64,000 bases of DNA from Streptomyces aurantiacus. Its GTDB lineage: Bacteria; Actinomycetota; Actinomycetes; Streptomycetales; Streptomycetaceae. The stretch is taken from positions 4,030,001 through 4,094,000 of the forward strand of contig NZ_CP114283.1 in assembly GCF_027107535.1 (NCBI RefSeq). The letters run 5' to 3'. The notes below the pieces were generated by a model. That model was not told the origin of the DNA and ran no database searches. It worked only from the letters and a program-made list of their open reading frames with translations. How positions within the stretch are numbered: the stretch's first letter is position 1; each line of letters begins with the position of its first letter. The position numbers and the translations under genes are program-made. Positions 1 to 8,102 of this stretch are shown here, piece by piece.

Positions 1-116
1 GTGGTGGCTCTGCCTTGGGAGAGCGGCACTTCGGCCGCGGCGGCCGGCAGCTGGAGGGGGAGGGACACGAGCGACGCCGCTGTGGCGAGCGCGATTCCCA
101 GGGATCTGAGTCTCAT
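1..116 (-). CDS. N-terminus of a secreted protein (partial)
   Basis: This is the first ~38 codons of a gene running leftwards out of the window. The ATG at 116 has GGAG about 8 nt upstream. The peptide begins MRLRSLGIALATAASLVSL and ends in PAAAAE, a standard Sec signal peptide with positive n-region, Ala/Leu-rich h-region and A-x-A cleavage site. The mature start reads VPLSQGRATT, which resembles the beginning of F5/8 type C (CBM32-like) carbohydrate-binding domains in actinobacterial glycoside hydrolases; that is inference from very few residues. The rest is outside the window, so function cannot be assigned. Confidence 0.6.
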   Translation of the reverse strand, partial: MRLRSLGIALATAASLVSLPLQLPAAAAEVPLSQGRAT

Positions 117-242
117 ACGTTCACTCCGTGCGGAAGTGGAGGGGCGGCTTGGGGCTGCCGGGCGCGCGGTACCGTGACCTCCCGGAGGAGCCCGAGAGGT
201 CTGCGGAAGTCCAAAGCCGTTGGGAGAGTGCTTAGTTCATGT

Positions 243-265
243 GTTGATTTAAGTAATGAATCAAC
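243..265. promoter_or_regulatory. Inverted repeat, possible operator
   Basis: GTTGATT (243-249) and AATCAAC (259-265) form a perfect 7-bp inverted repeat with a 9-bp AT-rich centre, unusual in this GC-rich context. It lies about 130 bp upstream of the leftward secreted-protein gene and may be the binding site of its regulator. No regulator gene is visible nearby. Confidence 0.4.
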
Positions 266-375
266 GGCCGGGCAACCCGTCGGACAGGACTTCTTCGCGG
301 ACTCGTTCGGTGGCCCCGCCGGATCCGCGAGTCGGCGCGCGCGATGCCTGGTCCGGCCCGCCTTCAGGGGGTGAA

Positions 376-409
376 GCTCCGCGCGCCCGGCAAGCCGGGC
401 GCGCGGAGC
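376..409. terminator. Long perfect hairpin, terminator
   Basis: Two 16-bp arms (376-391 and 394-409) pair perfectly across a 2-nt loop. The hairpin lies just downstream of the leftward membrane-protein gene ending at 437. There is no long T-tract, as is common for Streptomyces terminators. Confidence 0.7.
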
Positions 410-436
410 CCTGTGAACCCCGCGACCGTCGCGCCC

Positions 437-1369
437 TCAGCGCATGAGAGCGCCGCGCAGCGTCAGTCCGTAGTTGACGCGCAGGCGCCGCAGTTCCCAG
501 AGAGCGACCGCGGTGACCGAGAGCGGGGCCCCGAGCATGACCACGATCCGCGTGGGGCCCGGCAGCGTGTCGTGGGCGCCGGTGAGCAGGTCCACCAGTG
601 TCATCTCCCACACGAGCGCCGTCGCCAGTACCGGAGGCACCGTCTCGTGGATGTCCGCGGTGCGGAAGACGTGGACGAGGGACATTCCGATGCCGTAGAC
701 GACGAACGGCAGGACCCAGCCGATCGTGAGCAGCGTGACGACGACGGTGACCACTGTGGTCGGGGCGTTGGTGGCGAACTCGCCGCTGGCGAACCCGGTG
801 AGCACCAACGCCGGGAACACGGCGACCCCGGCGATGATCGCCAGCACCGAACCCACCGGCTTGGCCGTGCGGCGCAACAACTCCTGGCGGGCCGGAGGGC
901 GGGCCACGGCGATCAGCAGGCCGACGATCACCGGGAAAGTCACCGAGAGGACGAGGACGTTGATCCACGACTGGTTGAGGCGGTCGCTCGCGACGTCCCC
1001 GGCGGAATGGACCAGCTTGTAGGAGAACATCACCCACAGGACGGCGGCCAGACCCACGATGCTGCGGATCTTCTGGATACGGGCGACCACCGCGTCGTCG
1101 ACGCGCCCCGGCCGTGAGGGGGTGAAGACCTTGCGTCCGATCGCGATGGGCCCCACCGTGCGCCAGACCCGGCCGGCCCGGCCCACACGCGGCGCGGGAG
1201 GCGGCCCGGGATGCGGATTGCCGGGTTGCGGTGGGTAGGGGTGCGGGACGTGGGGCGGGTAACCGCCTTGCGGCGGCGGGGTGTTCGGGTACGGGCCCTG
1301 CGGTGGGGCAGGAGCGTTGGGGCCGTAGGGGTCGTACGGTGGCCGGCCCTGCGGATTCCAGGCGTTCAT
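437..1369 (-). CDS. Multi-pass membrane protein with Pro-rich N-terminus
   Basis: This 310-residue protein is not recognised as a named family. Residues 1-65 are a Pro/Gly/Tyr-rich cytoplasmic-type tail (PPQG and PYPP repeats). From about residue 90 there are five or six hydrophobic segments, for example INVLVLSVTFPVIVGLLIAV, VLAIIAGVAVFPALVLTGF and TTVVTVVVTLLTIGWVLPFV. A longer open frame runs to 1738, but the ATG at 1369 is preceded by GGGGGAA and starts the Pro-rich tail directly, so it is preferred. Such tails are common on Streptomyces membrane proteins and may mediate protein contacts. It stands alone between terminators, and no substrate or pathway can be inferred. Confidence 0.8.
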   Translation of the reverse strand: MNAWNPQGRPPYDPYGPNAPAPPQGPYPNTPPPQGGYPPHVPHPYPPQPGNPHPGPPPAPRVGRAGRVWRTVGPIAIGRKVFTPSRPGRVDDAVVARIQKIRSIVGLAAVLWVMFSYKLVHSAGDVASDRLNQSWINVLVLSVTFPVIVGLLIAVARPPARQELLRRTAKPVGSVLAIIAGVAVFPALVLTGFASGEFATNAPTTVVTVVVTLLTIGWVLPFVVYGIGMSLVHVFRTADIHETVPPVLATALVWEMTLVDLLTGAHDTLPGPTRIVVMLGAPLSVTAVALWELRRLRVNYGLTLRGALMR

Positions 1370-1429
1370 TTCTGTCGTTCCCCCGAATTCGCGACTGAGG
1401 TGACGGACGCGTCGCGGCAGTGTATTTGG

Positions 1430-1654
1430 GTGCACGTGGGAAGACATCCACCCCGGTCGGACGGTGCGAAGGCCCACCGGCGGGAGTGCCGCGGCACATG
1501 CCACCGTGGCCACTGGGTCCATCAGCTGTGCGCCGTCTGCGGCACAAGCCTCGCCGTCGAAGAGGTCGGCACACACGACCCGTTGCTGGCCGCCGCCCAC
1601 GCCGAGCGGTGGAAGGGGATCTGGCGCCGACGCGAGGAGCCCACTCGCCGATGA
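1430..1654 (+). CDS. Small Cys/His-rich protein, possible zinc ribbon
   Basis: A 74-codon reading frame (GTG at 1430 or 1436) fills part of the 440-bp gap between the membrane protein and the aminotransferase. It encodes ECRGTC, then CHRGH, then QLCAVCG, followed by an acidic/aromatic tail (THDPLLAAAHAERWKG). The CxxxC plus CxxC arrangement suggests a small zinc-binding fold. From about codon 20 onward third positions are mostly G/C, as in true local genes, while the first codons are less biased, so the start is uncertain. No clear ribosome binding site is seen. It could be a genuine small protein or a truncated relic. Confidence 0.45.
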   Translation: MHVGRHPPRSDGAKAHRRECRGTCHRGHWVHQLCAVCGTSLAVEEVGTHDPLLAAAHAERWKGIWRRREEPTRR

Positions 1655-1809
1655 ACCCACCGGACACCACGGCCTGCATGTCCGGGACGCGGCTGTCCGG
1701 GCCCGGGGGAGCGGGATCGAACGACACCGGCCGAGCACTGCGCACGGCGCCCGCGCTCGGGGAAGGCAGGGGAGGAGTGCGAAGCACGGACGGGTGGGAA
1801 GACACCGGC

Positions 1810-2991
1810 ATGGACATCGACGCCCTCCGCAAGGACACCCCCGGTACCGCGAACCGAGTGCACCTCAACAACGCCGGGGCCGCGCTGCTCTCCCGGCAGA
1901 CGCTTGAGGCGATGACCTCTCACCTGGAACTCGAAGCGGCCATCGGCGGATACGAGGCCGCCCACCACGAGCGCGAGCGGATCGACGCCACCCACACGAA
2001 CATCGCCCGGTTGGTGGGCGGTCGGCCCGACGAGATCGCGCTCTTCGACAACTCCACGCACGCGTGGAACGCAGCCTTCTACTCCATGACCTTCAAGCCG
2101 GGCGACCGCATCCTGACCGGCCGGGCGGAGTACGGCAGCAACGTACTGGCGTACCTGCAGGTCGCCCGGCGTTCCGGCGCCGAGGTCGTGGTGGTCCCCG
2201 ACGACGAGTCCGGACAGCTCGACACCGACGCCCTGGCCGGTCTGATCGACGAGCGCACCAGGCTCGTCGGTGTCAGCCACATCCCCACCAGCGGTGGTCT
2301 GGTCAATCCGGCGGCCGACATCGGCCGGATCACCCGTGCCGCCGGGGTGCCGTTCCTGCTGGACGCCACCCAGTCCGTGGGGCAGATCCCCGTCGACGTC
2401 ACCGAGATCGGCTGCGACATGCTCACCGCGACCGGCCGCAAGTTCCTGCGGGGACCGCGCGGCACCGGCTTTCTGTGGGTGCGCCCCGAGGCGCTCGAAC
2501 ACCTCGACCCCTTCGTCAGCGAGATCGAGGCGGCCACCTGGGACGGCGAGCGCGGCTTCAGGTGGCACCACGGAGCCCGGCGCTTCGAGACCTGGGAAGC
2601 GAGCTACGCCAACGTCCTGGGGCTGGACGCCGCCGTACGCCAGGCCCTCGACCTGGGCATGAACCGGATCGGTGAGCGAGCCGTCGCCCTCGGCGCGTAC
2701 CTGCGCGACCGGCTGCAGGCCCTGCCCGGCGTCACCACGTACGACCTCGGCCGCACCCGCTGCGCCATCGTGACCGCCAAAGTGGACGCCGTACCCACTG
2801 CGGACGTCGCCGCGGCGCTCGCGCGGCAGGGGATCAACGTCTCCACGACCGTCCCCGAACACACCCAGTTCGACACGGAGATGCGGGACGTCCATCCCCT
2901 GGTCCGCCTCTCACCGCACTACTACAACACCGAAGCCGAACTGGACCGGGCCGTCGAGGTCGTCGCCCAACTCGCCCGTACGGCCCGTTGA
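1810..2991 (+). CDS. Class V aminotransferase-fold PLP enzyme
   Basis: This 393-residue protein belongs to the aminotransferase class V / cysteine desulfurase superfamily, cytoplasmic and pyridoxal-phosphate dependent. It shows LNNAGAALLS near the N-terminus (substrate loop), a PLP aspartate region LLDATQSVGQ, and the Schiff-base lysine in TGRKFLRGPRGTGF. The C-terminal small domain ends LVRLSPHYYNTEAELDR, typical of the family. Length matches isopenicillin-N-epimerase-like and EgtE-like members. The ATG at 1810 is chosen because it begins the conserved N-terminus; longer upstream frames have no homology-like content. No ergothioneine or Fe-S genes are adjacent, so the substrate is open. Confidence 0.85.
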   Translation: MDIDALRKDTPGTANRVHLNNAGAALLSRQTLEAMTSHLELEAAIGGYEAAHHERERIDATHTNIARLVGGRPDEIALFDNSTHAWNAAFYSMTFKPGDRILTGRAEYGSNVLAYLQVARRSGAEVVVVPDDESGQLDTDALAGLIDERTRLVGVSHIPTSGGLVNPAADIGRITRAAGVPFLLDATQSVGQIPVDVTEIGCDMLTATGRKFLRGPRGTGFLWVRPEALEHLDPFVSEIEAATWDGERGFRWHHGARRFETWEASYANVLGLDAAVRQALDLGMNRIGERAVALGAYLRDRLQALPGVTTYDLGRTRCAIVTAKVDAVPTADVAAALARQGINVSTTVPEHTQFDTEMRDVHPLVRLSPHYYNTEAELDRAVEVVAQLARTAR

Positions 2992-3010
2992 CCTCCACCC
3001 AGGCCTCCCG

Positions 3011-3063
3011 GCCGGACCGGTCGCCCGGACCGGCCCGGTCGCCCGGACCGGCCCGGTCGTCCT
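3011..3063. repeat. GC-rich tandem repeat between convergent genes
   Basis: Near-identical 18-bp units (GGACCGGCCCGGTCGCCC type) repeat between the stops of the aminotransferase and the YihY gene. Each unit contains ACCGGCCCGGT-like dyads, so the block can form overlapping hairpins and probably ends transcription from both sides. Confidence 0.55.
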
Positions 3064-3082
3064 CCGGCCGGAGCGGGCGAGC

Positions 3083-4123
3083 TCACTCCATGCGGCGCTG
3101 ATCCTCTTCGCTCCACGCGCGGGTGTCCCGCGGCGGTACGTAGGGCTCCTCGCTGTCGGGCAGTCCGCCGGCGATGGCACGCTGGCGGGCCATCTCGGAG
3201 TCGAACTCCAAACCGAGCAGGATCGCGATGTTGCTGATCCACAGCCACACCAGGAAGACGATGACACCGGCGAGCGTGCCGTAGGTCTTGTTGTACGAGG
3301 CGAAGTTCGCCACGTAGAACGCGAACCCGGCCGAGGCGATCATCCAGATCACGAGGGCCAGCACGCTGCCGGGAGTGATCCACTTGAAGCCGCGGCCCTT
3401 CACGTTCGGTGTGGCCCAGTACAGGAGGGCGATCATGATGGTGACCAGGACGACCAGCACCGGCCACTTCGCGATCGCCCACACGGTCAGTGCCTCGTCC
3501 CCGATCCCCAGCGCACCACCGGCCTGGCTGGCCAGGCCTCCGGTGAACACCACGATCAGCGCGCTGAACACCGCCAGGATCAGAAGCACCACGGTGATGC
3601 CGACCCGGATGGGCAGCACCTTCCACACGGGGCGCCCCTCGGGCATGTCGTAGACGACGTTGGCGGTGCGAATGAAGGCCGCCACATAGCCGGACGCCGA
3701 CCACACGGCCAGGACGATACCGACCACGGCCATGACCGAGCCGACGCCGCCACGCCCCTGCAACTGCGTCACCGCGTCGCTGATGATGTCCCGGGCGGAA
3801 CCGGGAGTCAGCTTCTTGACGTTGTCCAGTACCTCCTGCGTCGCCGACTTCCCCGCGATGCCCAGGAGCGAGACCAGGAGCAGCAGCGCCGGAAACAGCG
3901 AGAGGACCCCGTAGTACGTCAGTGCCGCTGCCCTGTCGGCGAGCTCGTCGTCCATGAACTCCTTCACCGTGCCCTTCAGCACGGCCAGCCAGGACCGCTT
4001 GGGCAGCTGGGTGGGCTCGTCCGGTGCCCGTTCTTCGATCTGCTCTCCCGGGCCCGGTGCCTGGTCCTGCCCGGGCCCCGACGCCGTACCGCCGTCGTGA
4101 TCGGATTTCGATGTCCTTGCCAT
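3083..4123 (-). CDS. YihY/BrkB-family inner membrane protein
   Basis: This 346-residue protein has a hydrophilic N-terminal tail (about 45 residues) and then the YihY/virulence-factor BrkB core. The family hallmark DRAAALTYYGVLSLFPALLLLV is near residues 62-83. Helices with WSASGYVAAFIRTANVVYD and LLYWATPNVKGRGFKWITPG follow, with about six membrane spans and a charged C-tail. Members are polytopic membrane proteins of unclear transport or envelope role, once misnamed RNase BN. The ATG at 4123 begins the tail, and the longer frame upstream antisenses the SRPBCC gene. It diverges from the SRPBCC gene across a shared promoter region with a palindromic GGGTACCC. Confidence 0.9.
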   Translation of the reverse strand: MARTSKSDHDGGTASGPGQDQAPGPGEQIEERAPDEPTQLPKRSWLAVLKGTVKEFMDDELADRAAALTYYGVLSLFPALLLLVSLLGIAGKSATQEVLDNVKKLTPGSARDIISDAVTQLQGRGGVGSVMAVVGIVLAVWSASGYVAAFIRTANVVYDMPEGRPVWKVLPIRVGITVVLLILAVFSALIVVFTGGLASQAGGALGIGDEALTVWAIAKWPVLVVLVTIMIALLYWATPNVKGRGFKWITPGSVLALVIWMIASAGFAFYVANFASYNKTYGTLAGVIVFLVWLWISNIAILLGLEFDSEMARQRAIAGGLPDSEEPYVPPRDTRAWSEEDQRRME

Positions 4124-4204
4124 GTCGGCCGGGTATCCCGACCTGCTCCGGCCATGCGCCGGTCGGCGGTCCGGCGGAGCCGACCGGAAACGATGGTTCC
4201 GCCG

Positions 4205-4253
4205 GGTTGTAGACAGGCGCGTATCGGGTACCCGCCGCGGTGAAACGAGATCC
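4205..4253. promoter_or_regulatory. Bidirectional sigma-B-like promoter
   Basis: The palindrome GGGTACCC (4226-4233) supplies a GGGTAC -10 on both strands. Leftwards, GGAT (4250-4253) lies exactly 16 nt upstream, fitting the Streptomyces sigma-B-type consensus GNNT-N14-16-GGGTAC/T recalled from the literature. Rightwards, GTTG (4206-4209) is 16 nt upstream (or GGTT at 17 nt). It would drive the YihY gene left and the SRPBCC gene right. The assignment is by pattern only. Confidence 0.5.
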
Positions 4254-4303
4254 CCGGGGCGGAACTTCTGCTCCGGGGCACTCAGTGGAAAGGAGTCACG
4301 CTG

Positions 4304-4762
4304 ATGAGCACGGTCAAGGAGTCGGTCGAGGTCGACGTCCCGGTCAGCATCGCCTACAACCAGTGGACCCAGTTCGAGGAGTTCCCGAACTTCATGGAGG
4401 GGGTCGAGGAGATCAGGCAGCTCGACGACCGCCACAACCACTGGACCACCAAGATCGCCGGCGTGAAGCGGGAGTTCGACACCGAGATCGTCGACCAGTT
4501 CCCTGATGAGCGGATTACCTGGCGCACCACCAGCGGTGACACGAAGCAGAAGGGCACGGTCAGCTTCCAGCGCCTGGACGAGACGCACACACGGGTCCAG
4601 CTCGTGCTGGACGTCGAGCCGACGGGGATGGCGGAGAAGGCCGCCGACATGACGGGAACGATCGACCGTCGTGTCAAGGGTGACCTGCGACGCTTCAAGG
4701 AGTACATCGAGCAGCAGGGCGGCGCGTCCGGTTCGTGGCGCGGCCGCATCACGCCCGGCTGA
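4304..4762 (+). CDS. SRPBCC-family lipid/cofactor-binding protein
   Basis: This 152-residue protein matches the polyketide cyclase/dehydrase branch of the SRPBCC (START-like) fold. It starts with a beta strand (VKESVEVDVPVSIAYNQWTQFEEFPNFM), has the characteristic W-region RITWRTTSGDTKQKGTVSFQ in the middle, and ends in a long C-terminal helix (GDLRRFKEYIEQQ). Such small coenzyme-Q-binding-like proteins are frequent in stress regulons of Streptomyces; the ligand is unknown. AAGGAG precedes the ATG at 4304 by about 8 nt. It is transcribed away from the YihY gene and followed by a strong terminator. Confidence 0.88.
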   Translation: MSTVKESVEVDVPVSIAYNQWTQFEEFPNFMEGVEEIRQLDDRHNHWTTKIAGVKREFDTEIVDQFPDERITWRTTSGDTKQKGTVSFQRLDETHTRVQLVLDVEPTGMAEKAADMTGTIDRRVKGDLRRFKEYIEQQGGASGSWRGRITPG

Positions 4763-4829
4763 CCTCTCTTCCCTCCGCACTCGGCGCGCGGCAGGCCTTT
4801 CACCCTCCGCGCCGAATCACCGAGGACCG

Positions 4830-4874
4830 GGCTCCCCCGCGGCGGCACCATGCTGCCGCCGCGGGGGAGCCTTT
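4830..4874 (+). terminator. Rho-independent terminator
   Basis: Perfect 18-bp arms 4830-4847 and 4854-4871, a 6-nt loop and a short T-run follow the SRPBCC gene. Confidence 0.85.
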
Positions 4875-4935
4875 CGGCGTCCGTCCCTCAGGGGCCGTAC
4901 GCGACCGGTACAGCGGGACGAGCCGAGAGGTTGCG

Positions 4936-5796
4936 ATGTTCGAGGGTTTCGAATGCGAGCTGGTTCAGCTCGGGGAGTCGTCCGTCTTCGTCCGCCACGG
5001 CGGCGAGGGCACGCCGGTCGTGCTGCTGCACGGCCATCCGAGAACGTCCGCCACCTGGCACCGGGTCGCTCCCCGACTGGTCGAGCGGGGCTTCACCGTC
5101 GTCTGCCCCGACCTGCGCGGATACGGCCGGTCCCGGGGCCCGGCGCCCACCGCCGATCACGTGGGCCATGCGAAGCGGGCGGTCGCGCAGGACGTGGTCG
5201 AGGTGATGCGCTTCCTCGGCCATGACAGGTTTTCGCTCGCCGGCCACGACCGTGGGGGCGCGGTCGCGCTGCGGCTGGCTCTCGATCACCCCGAGGCGGT
5301 GTCGCGCGTGGCGCTCCTCGACTGCCTGCCCCTGAGCGAGCACCTGTCCCGCATCACCGCGAAGTTCGCCACCGAGTGGTGGCACTGGTTCTTCTTCGCC
5401 CAGCCGGACATTCCCGAGCGCGTCATCAACGCCGATCCGGACAGCTGGTACCAGGGAGACCCGCGGAGCATGGGCCGGGAGAACCACGACGAGTGGCGGG
5501 AGGCCATGAGAAACCCCGACGTGGTGCGGGCGATGCTGGAGGACTACCGGGCGGGCCTGACCGTCGACCGGCGTCACGAGGAGGCCGACCGGGCCGCCGG
5601 GATACGGATCGCGTGTCCCACGCTCGTGTTGTGGTCGCTCCGGGACGATCTGGAGGACCTCTACGGCGACCCGCTGAAGATCTGGGCGGACTGGGCGCCC
5701 GACGTGCGGGGGCACGGAATCGATTCCGGGCATCATGTGGCCGAAGAGGCTCCCGACGCGCTCGCAACCGCACTGGGGGACTTCTTCCTCACCTGA
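4936..5796 (+). CDS. Alpha/beta hydrolase, haloacetate dehalogenase-like
   Basis: This 286-residue alpha/beta hydrolase resembles fluoroacetate/haloacetate dehalogenases. The oxyanion-hole motif LLHGHPRT is near residue 31. The nucleophile elbow is GHDRGG with Asp105 in the nucleophile position, as in haloacid-type members and unlike Ser esterases. DLRGYGRS precedes it, and the cap contains WWHWFFFAQPDIPERVI, very like the dehalogenase cap. The catalytic His sits in DSGHHVAEEAP near the C-terminus. The reaction would be hydrolysis of a 2-haloacid or related small ester through an aspartyl intermediate; the substrate is inferred. The ATG at 4936 is chosen because it starts just before the conserved core; longer upstream frames cross the terminator. 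Confidence 0.85.
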   Translation: MFEGFECELVQLGESSVFVRHGGEGTPVVLLHGHPRTSATWHRVAPRLVERGFTVVCPDLRGYGRSRGPAPTADHVGHAKRAVAQDVVEVMRFLGHDRFSLAGHDRGGAVALRLALDHPEAVSRVALLDCLPLSEHLSRITAKFATEWWHWFFFAQPDIPERVINADPDSWYQGDPRSMGRENHDEWREAMRNPDVVRAMLEDYRAGLTVDRRHEEADRAAGIRIACPTLVLWSLRDDLEDLYGDPLKIWADWAPDVRGHGIDSGHHVAEEAPDALATALGDFFLT

Positions 5797-5883
5797 CGAT
5801 CCGTGCCCCGTCGGGGGCGCGGACACGCGCCGTCGGCCGCGGACGGCACCGCGGCCTCGGGCGCGGCCTTCCGGCGCGGCCGC

Positions 5884-6810
5884 TCAGCAGTCGATGTAGC
5901 AGCGGATGACGGTGCCGTCGGGGCCCGTGTGGACACGTACGAGATCGGTCAGGTAGTTGACCAGCAGCAGGCCGCGGCCGCCCCGCTGGGCGGGCGGCGT
6001 CGGCCGTCGTCCCGCGAGCGGATCCTTCAGGTGCCCCCGGTCGCGGACCTCGCACACCACCTGACCGTTCTCGGCCCACACGTGCACGGTGCCCGCGCCA
6101 CCGCCGTGCACCACGCTGTTGGTGGTCAGCTCGGCCGCGACCAGCGCCAGATCCTCCAGCCGCATGCCGGACAGTCCGAACCGCGCGGCCCGCTCGACCA
6201 CGAAACAACGGGCCCTCGGCAGGTCGTCCGCGCCGAAGTCACAGGACTCAGCGGCCTCCGCGAGCGCCAGGGGCTGGTTGTAGAGCGCGACCACCTGCTC
6301 GGGCGCGTAGGAGGGGCTGGTCCGCTCGCGGCCGCCGGAGATCACGACGGGATGGGTCGCGTACGCGTCGGTCAGCACCTGCTCGCTGAGCCCTTCGGCG
6401 TCGTACGGGCAGAGGATCGTCGCGTCCCTGCCCTGGAACGCGGCGTTGATCAGCGCCTCGTGCTGAGCGCAGGCCGGGTACTCCAGGCCGGAGCGGTCGG
6501 GCCAGATCGGCTCGCCGATGATCCGCACCCGCGTCCGCGGATGGGCGTCGGCGAAGACGCGCAGCACCCGGGGGATGATCCGCCCCGGATTGCGGCCCGC
6601 CTGGGTCATGTCGATGAAGTGCACGTCCGTCGCGGCCTCGCCCAGGGCCGTTCGGAGGACTGTGAGGTTCGGGCCGGGCACGGCGACCGCCACCGGTTCG
6701 CCGGCCTCCAGACCGTCCCGGATGAACGACACGGTGCCGTCCACGTACTCCTCTTCGCCGCGGTAGAACAGCGCGGGATGTACGAAGGGCTCGGTGACCG
6801 GGGCCGTCAT
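5884..6810 (-). CDS. MEDS-domain anti-sigma/ATPase protein
   Basis: This 308-residue cytoplasmic protein has two parts. Residues about 10-170 form a MEDS (DcmR-type sensory) domain: HPALFYRGEEEYVDGTVSFI, IDMTQAGRNPGRIIPRVL and CPYDAEGL. Residues about 195-308 form an RsbW-like HATPase_c_2 module with the N-box ELTTNSVVHG and the G-box-like GGRGLLLV. Such proteins act as switch kinases for anti-anti-sigma proteins in Streptomyces signalling. Its start codon overlaps the stop of the upstream STAS gene (ATGA), indicating translational coupling and a working pair. Confidence 0.88.
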   Translation of the reverse strand: MTAPVTEPFVHPALFYRGEEEYVDGTVSFIRDGLEAGEPVAVAVPGPNLTVLRTALGEAATDVHFIDMTQAGRNPGRIIPRVLRVFADAHPRTRVRIIGEPIWPDRSGLEYPACAQHEALINAAFQGRDATILCPYDAEGLSEQVLTDAYATHPVVISGGRERTSPSYAPEQVVALYNQPLALAEAAESCDFGADDLPRARCFVVERAARFGLSGMRLEDLALVAAELTTNSVVHGGGAGTVHVWAENGQVVCEVRDRGHLKDPLAGRRPTPPAQRGGRGLLLVNYLTDLVRVHTGPDGTVIRCYIDC

Positions 6811-7178
6811 CGCGACACCACCTCGACGCCCGGCAGGTCGGGCCAGAACATGTCGAGCACTCGCCCGACGGCGGCGGGTGGCTGTTCGAGCATGATGCGA
6901 CGCCCCTCGGGAAGCCCTTGTGCGGCCACCGCGAGTGCGGACACCCCGGCGACGTCGACGAAGGTGACCGCGGACAGCTCCAAGTGGTACACCTCCACGT
7001 CCTCCCGGGCCAACCGGTCCAGTGCCTGTTCCCAGGCCGGGCGCGTGGCCAGACTGATCTCGCCGGCCGCCTGCCAGCCCGTACGATCCGCCAACGGGCG
7101 CACCTGCAGGGTGCCCGCGGACTGTGCCGGGAACACGTCCGGCGGATCCGCCTCCCACGCTCTGTCCACGCTGACCAC
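6807..7178 (-). CDS. STAS-domain anti-sigma factor antagonist
   Basis: This protein of about 120 residues has a STAS fold: LQVRPLADRTGWQAAGEISLATRPAWEQAL, then YHLELSAVTFVDVAGVSALAVAA, where the Asp-Val-Ala-Gly-Val-Ser segment holds the usual phosphorylatable serine. It would be the phosphorylation target of the adjacent MEDS/ATPase protein. Two starts are possible: GTG at 7178 or, with a better ribosome binding site (AGGGGTGG), GTG at 7169. The gene overlaps the downstream ATPase gene by 4 nt. Confidence 0.85.
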   Translation of the reverse strand: MVSVDRAWEADPPDVFPAQSAGTLQVRPLADRTGWQAAGEISLATRPAWEQALDRLAREDVEVYHLELSAVTFVDVAGVSALAVAAQGLPEGRRIMLEQPPAAVGRVLDMFWPDLPGVEVVSR

Positions 7179-7504
7179 CCCTGGAATGCCGCCGGTTCCC
7201 GGTCAGTATCCCCCGTCCGGGGCCCGGCGAGGGCCACAGGAGCATGTCGATGATCTGATCGATAGTAAACCTTCGGCAACGGCCCATGACCACGGAGCCA
7301 CCGGGCGGGCTCGTGGACCGCAGGGCCCGGTGGTCGCCCGGGCCTGCGTCCTCGGGGCCCCGCGCGCCCGGAGTCACCACACCAGGCAGGGCCGCGGAGA
7401 GACCGGGCGTCTCTCCGCGGCCCTGGACGGAGCCGGCGGGCGCCCGGCCGCGTCGGGCGAAGCATGCCGCGGCCGGGGCTGTCGGAGGTCCTGGTCCCTT
7501 CCGG
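7179..7504. other. Intergenic region
   Basis: This 326-bp stretch holds the upstream region of the STAS operon and, at 7387-7425, the terminator of the hemerythrin operon. No coding frame in it is convincing. Confidence 0.6.
7387..7425. terminator. Hairpin terminator of the hemerythrin operon
   Basis: Perfect 17-bp arms 7387-7403 and 7409-7425 with a 5-nt loop lie 80 bp past the stop of the leftward hemerythrin gene. Confidence 0.75.
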
Positions 7505-8101
7505 TCATCCGTCCTTTCCCGTGGCCTTGCGGATGGCGTCCCTCGTGCGGTCGACCAGGGCGGCGACCGGCCCGAGAGCGAGGTTCTTCGCCGCGGACTC
7601 GGTCCCCGGGTGCGGGCGGGTCGGCGCCATGGCCTCGGCGGCCCTGACACCACCGGCCAGTGACGCGAGCCGCGCGGCGTCCGCGGTACGGCGGATGTGG
7701 ATGAACTCGTACCGTTCCTCCGCCCGTGCGTGCGCCATCACATCGGTGCGCAGAGCGGCGAGCTCGGACAGGAACTTGGGGTCGTCGGTGTCGGCGTCGT
7801 CCAGGCGGGCCAGTGTCTCCTTCGCCTCCCTCTCCTCGGCCAGCCGTTCCTCGACCATGGCTTCGCCGCCTGTCACCGACATCCGCGTGAAGGGATGTAC
7901 GACCTCCTCCTCGGCGGTCTCGTGCACCGCCAGCAGCCGTACGAGACGGCGGAAGGCATCCCGGCGTTCGTCGCCGCTCGTCTGCTCGACCTCGTCGAAG
8001 AGGTTGCGGATGTCGCCGTGCTGACGCATGAGCAGCGCCACCACATCGGCCCCGCTCTCCGCGATCCCGGCCCGGCCGGACGGCTCGGTCGTCCTCGCCA
8101 T
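7505..8101 (-). CDS. Hemerythrin HHE domain protein
   Basis: This 198-residue protein has the four-helix hemerythrin/HHE pattern: LLMRQHGDIRNLFDEVE (first His), LLAVHETAEEEVVHP (HE..E..H) and DVMAHARAEERYEF (H..AEE) are the di-iron ligand segments. The C-terminal 50 residues are a variable tail (HPGTESAAKNLALGPVAALVDRTRDAI). Such proteins bind a non-haem di-iron centre and are linked to oxygen, NO or peroxide handling. It lies 1 nt from the preceding ferritin-like gene, so the two are cotranscribed. The ATG at 8101 is the only start giving a normal N-terminus. Confidence 0.9.
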   Translation of the reverse strand: MARTTEPSGRAGIAESGADVVALLMRQHGDIRNLFDEVEQTSGDERRDAFRRLVRLLAVHETAEEEVVHPFTRMSVTGGEAMVEERLAEEREAKETLARLDDADTDDPKFLSELAALRTDVMAHARAEERYEFIHIRRTADAARLASLAGGVRAAEAMAPTRPHPGTESAAKNLALGPVAALVDRTRDAIRKATGKDG

Positions 8102-8102
8102 G

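Noticed and set aside
261..1871. 536-residue minus-strand frame over the membrane-protein gene
   Set aside because: Arg/Pro/Gly-rich composition without any family signal; a shadow of the real gene in another frame.
3011..3063. Insertion-sequence end or attachment site
   Set aside because: Short GC-rich direct repeats between convergent genes with no transposase or tRNA nearby; a terminator fits better.
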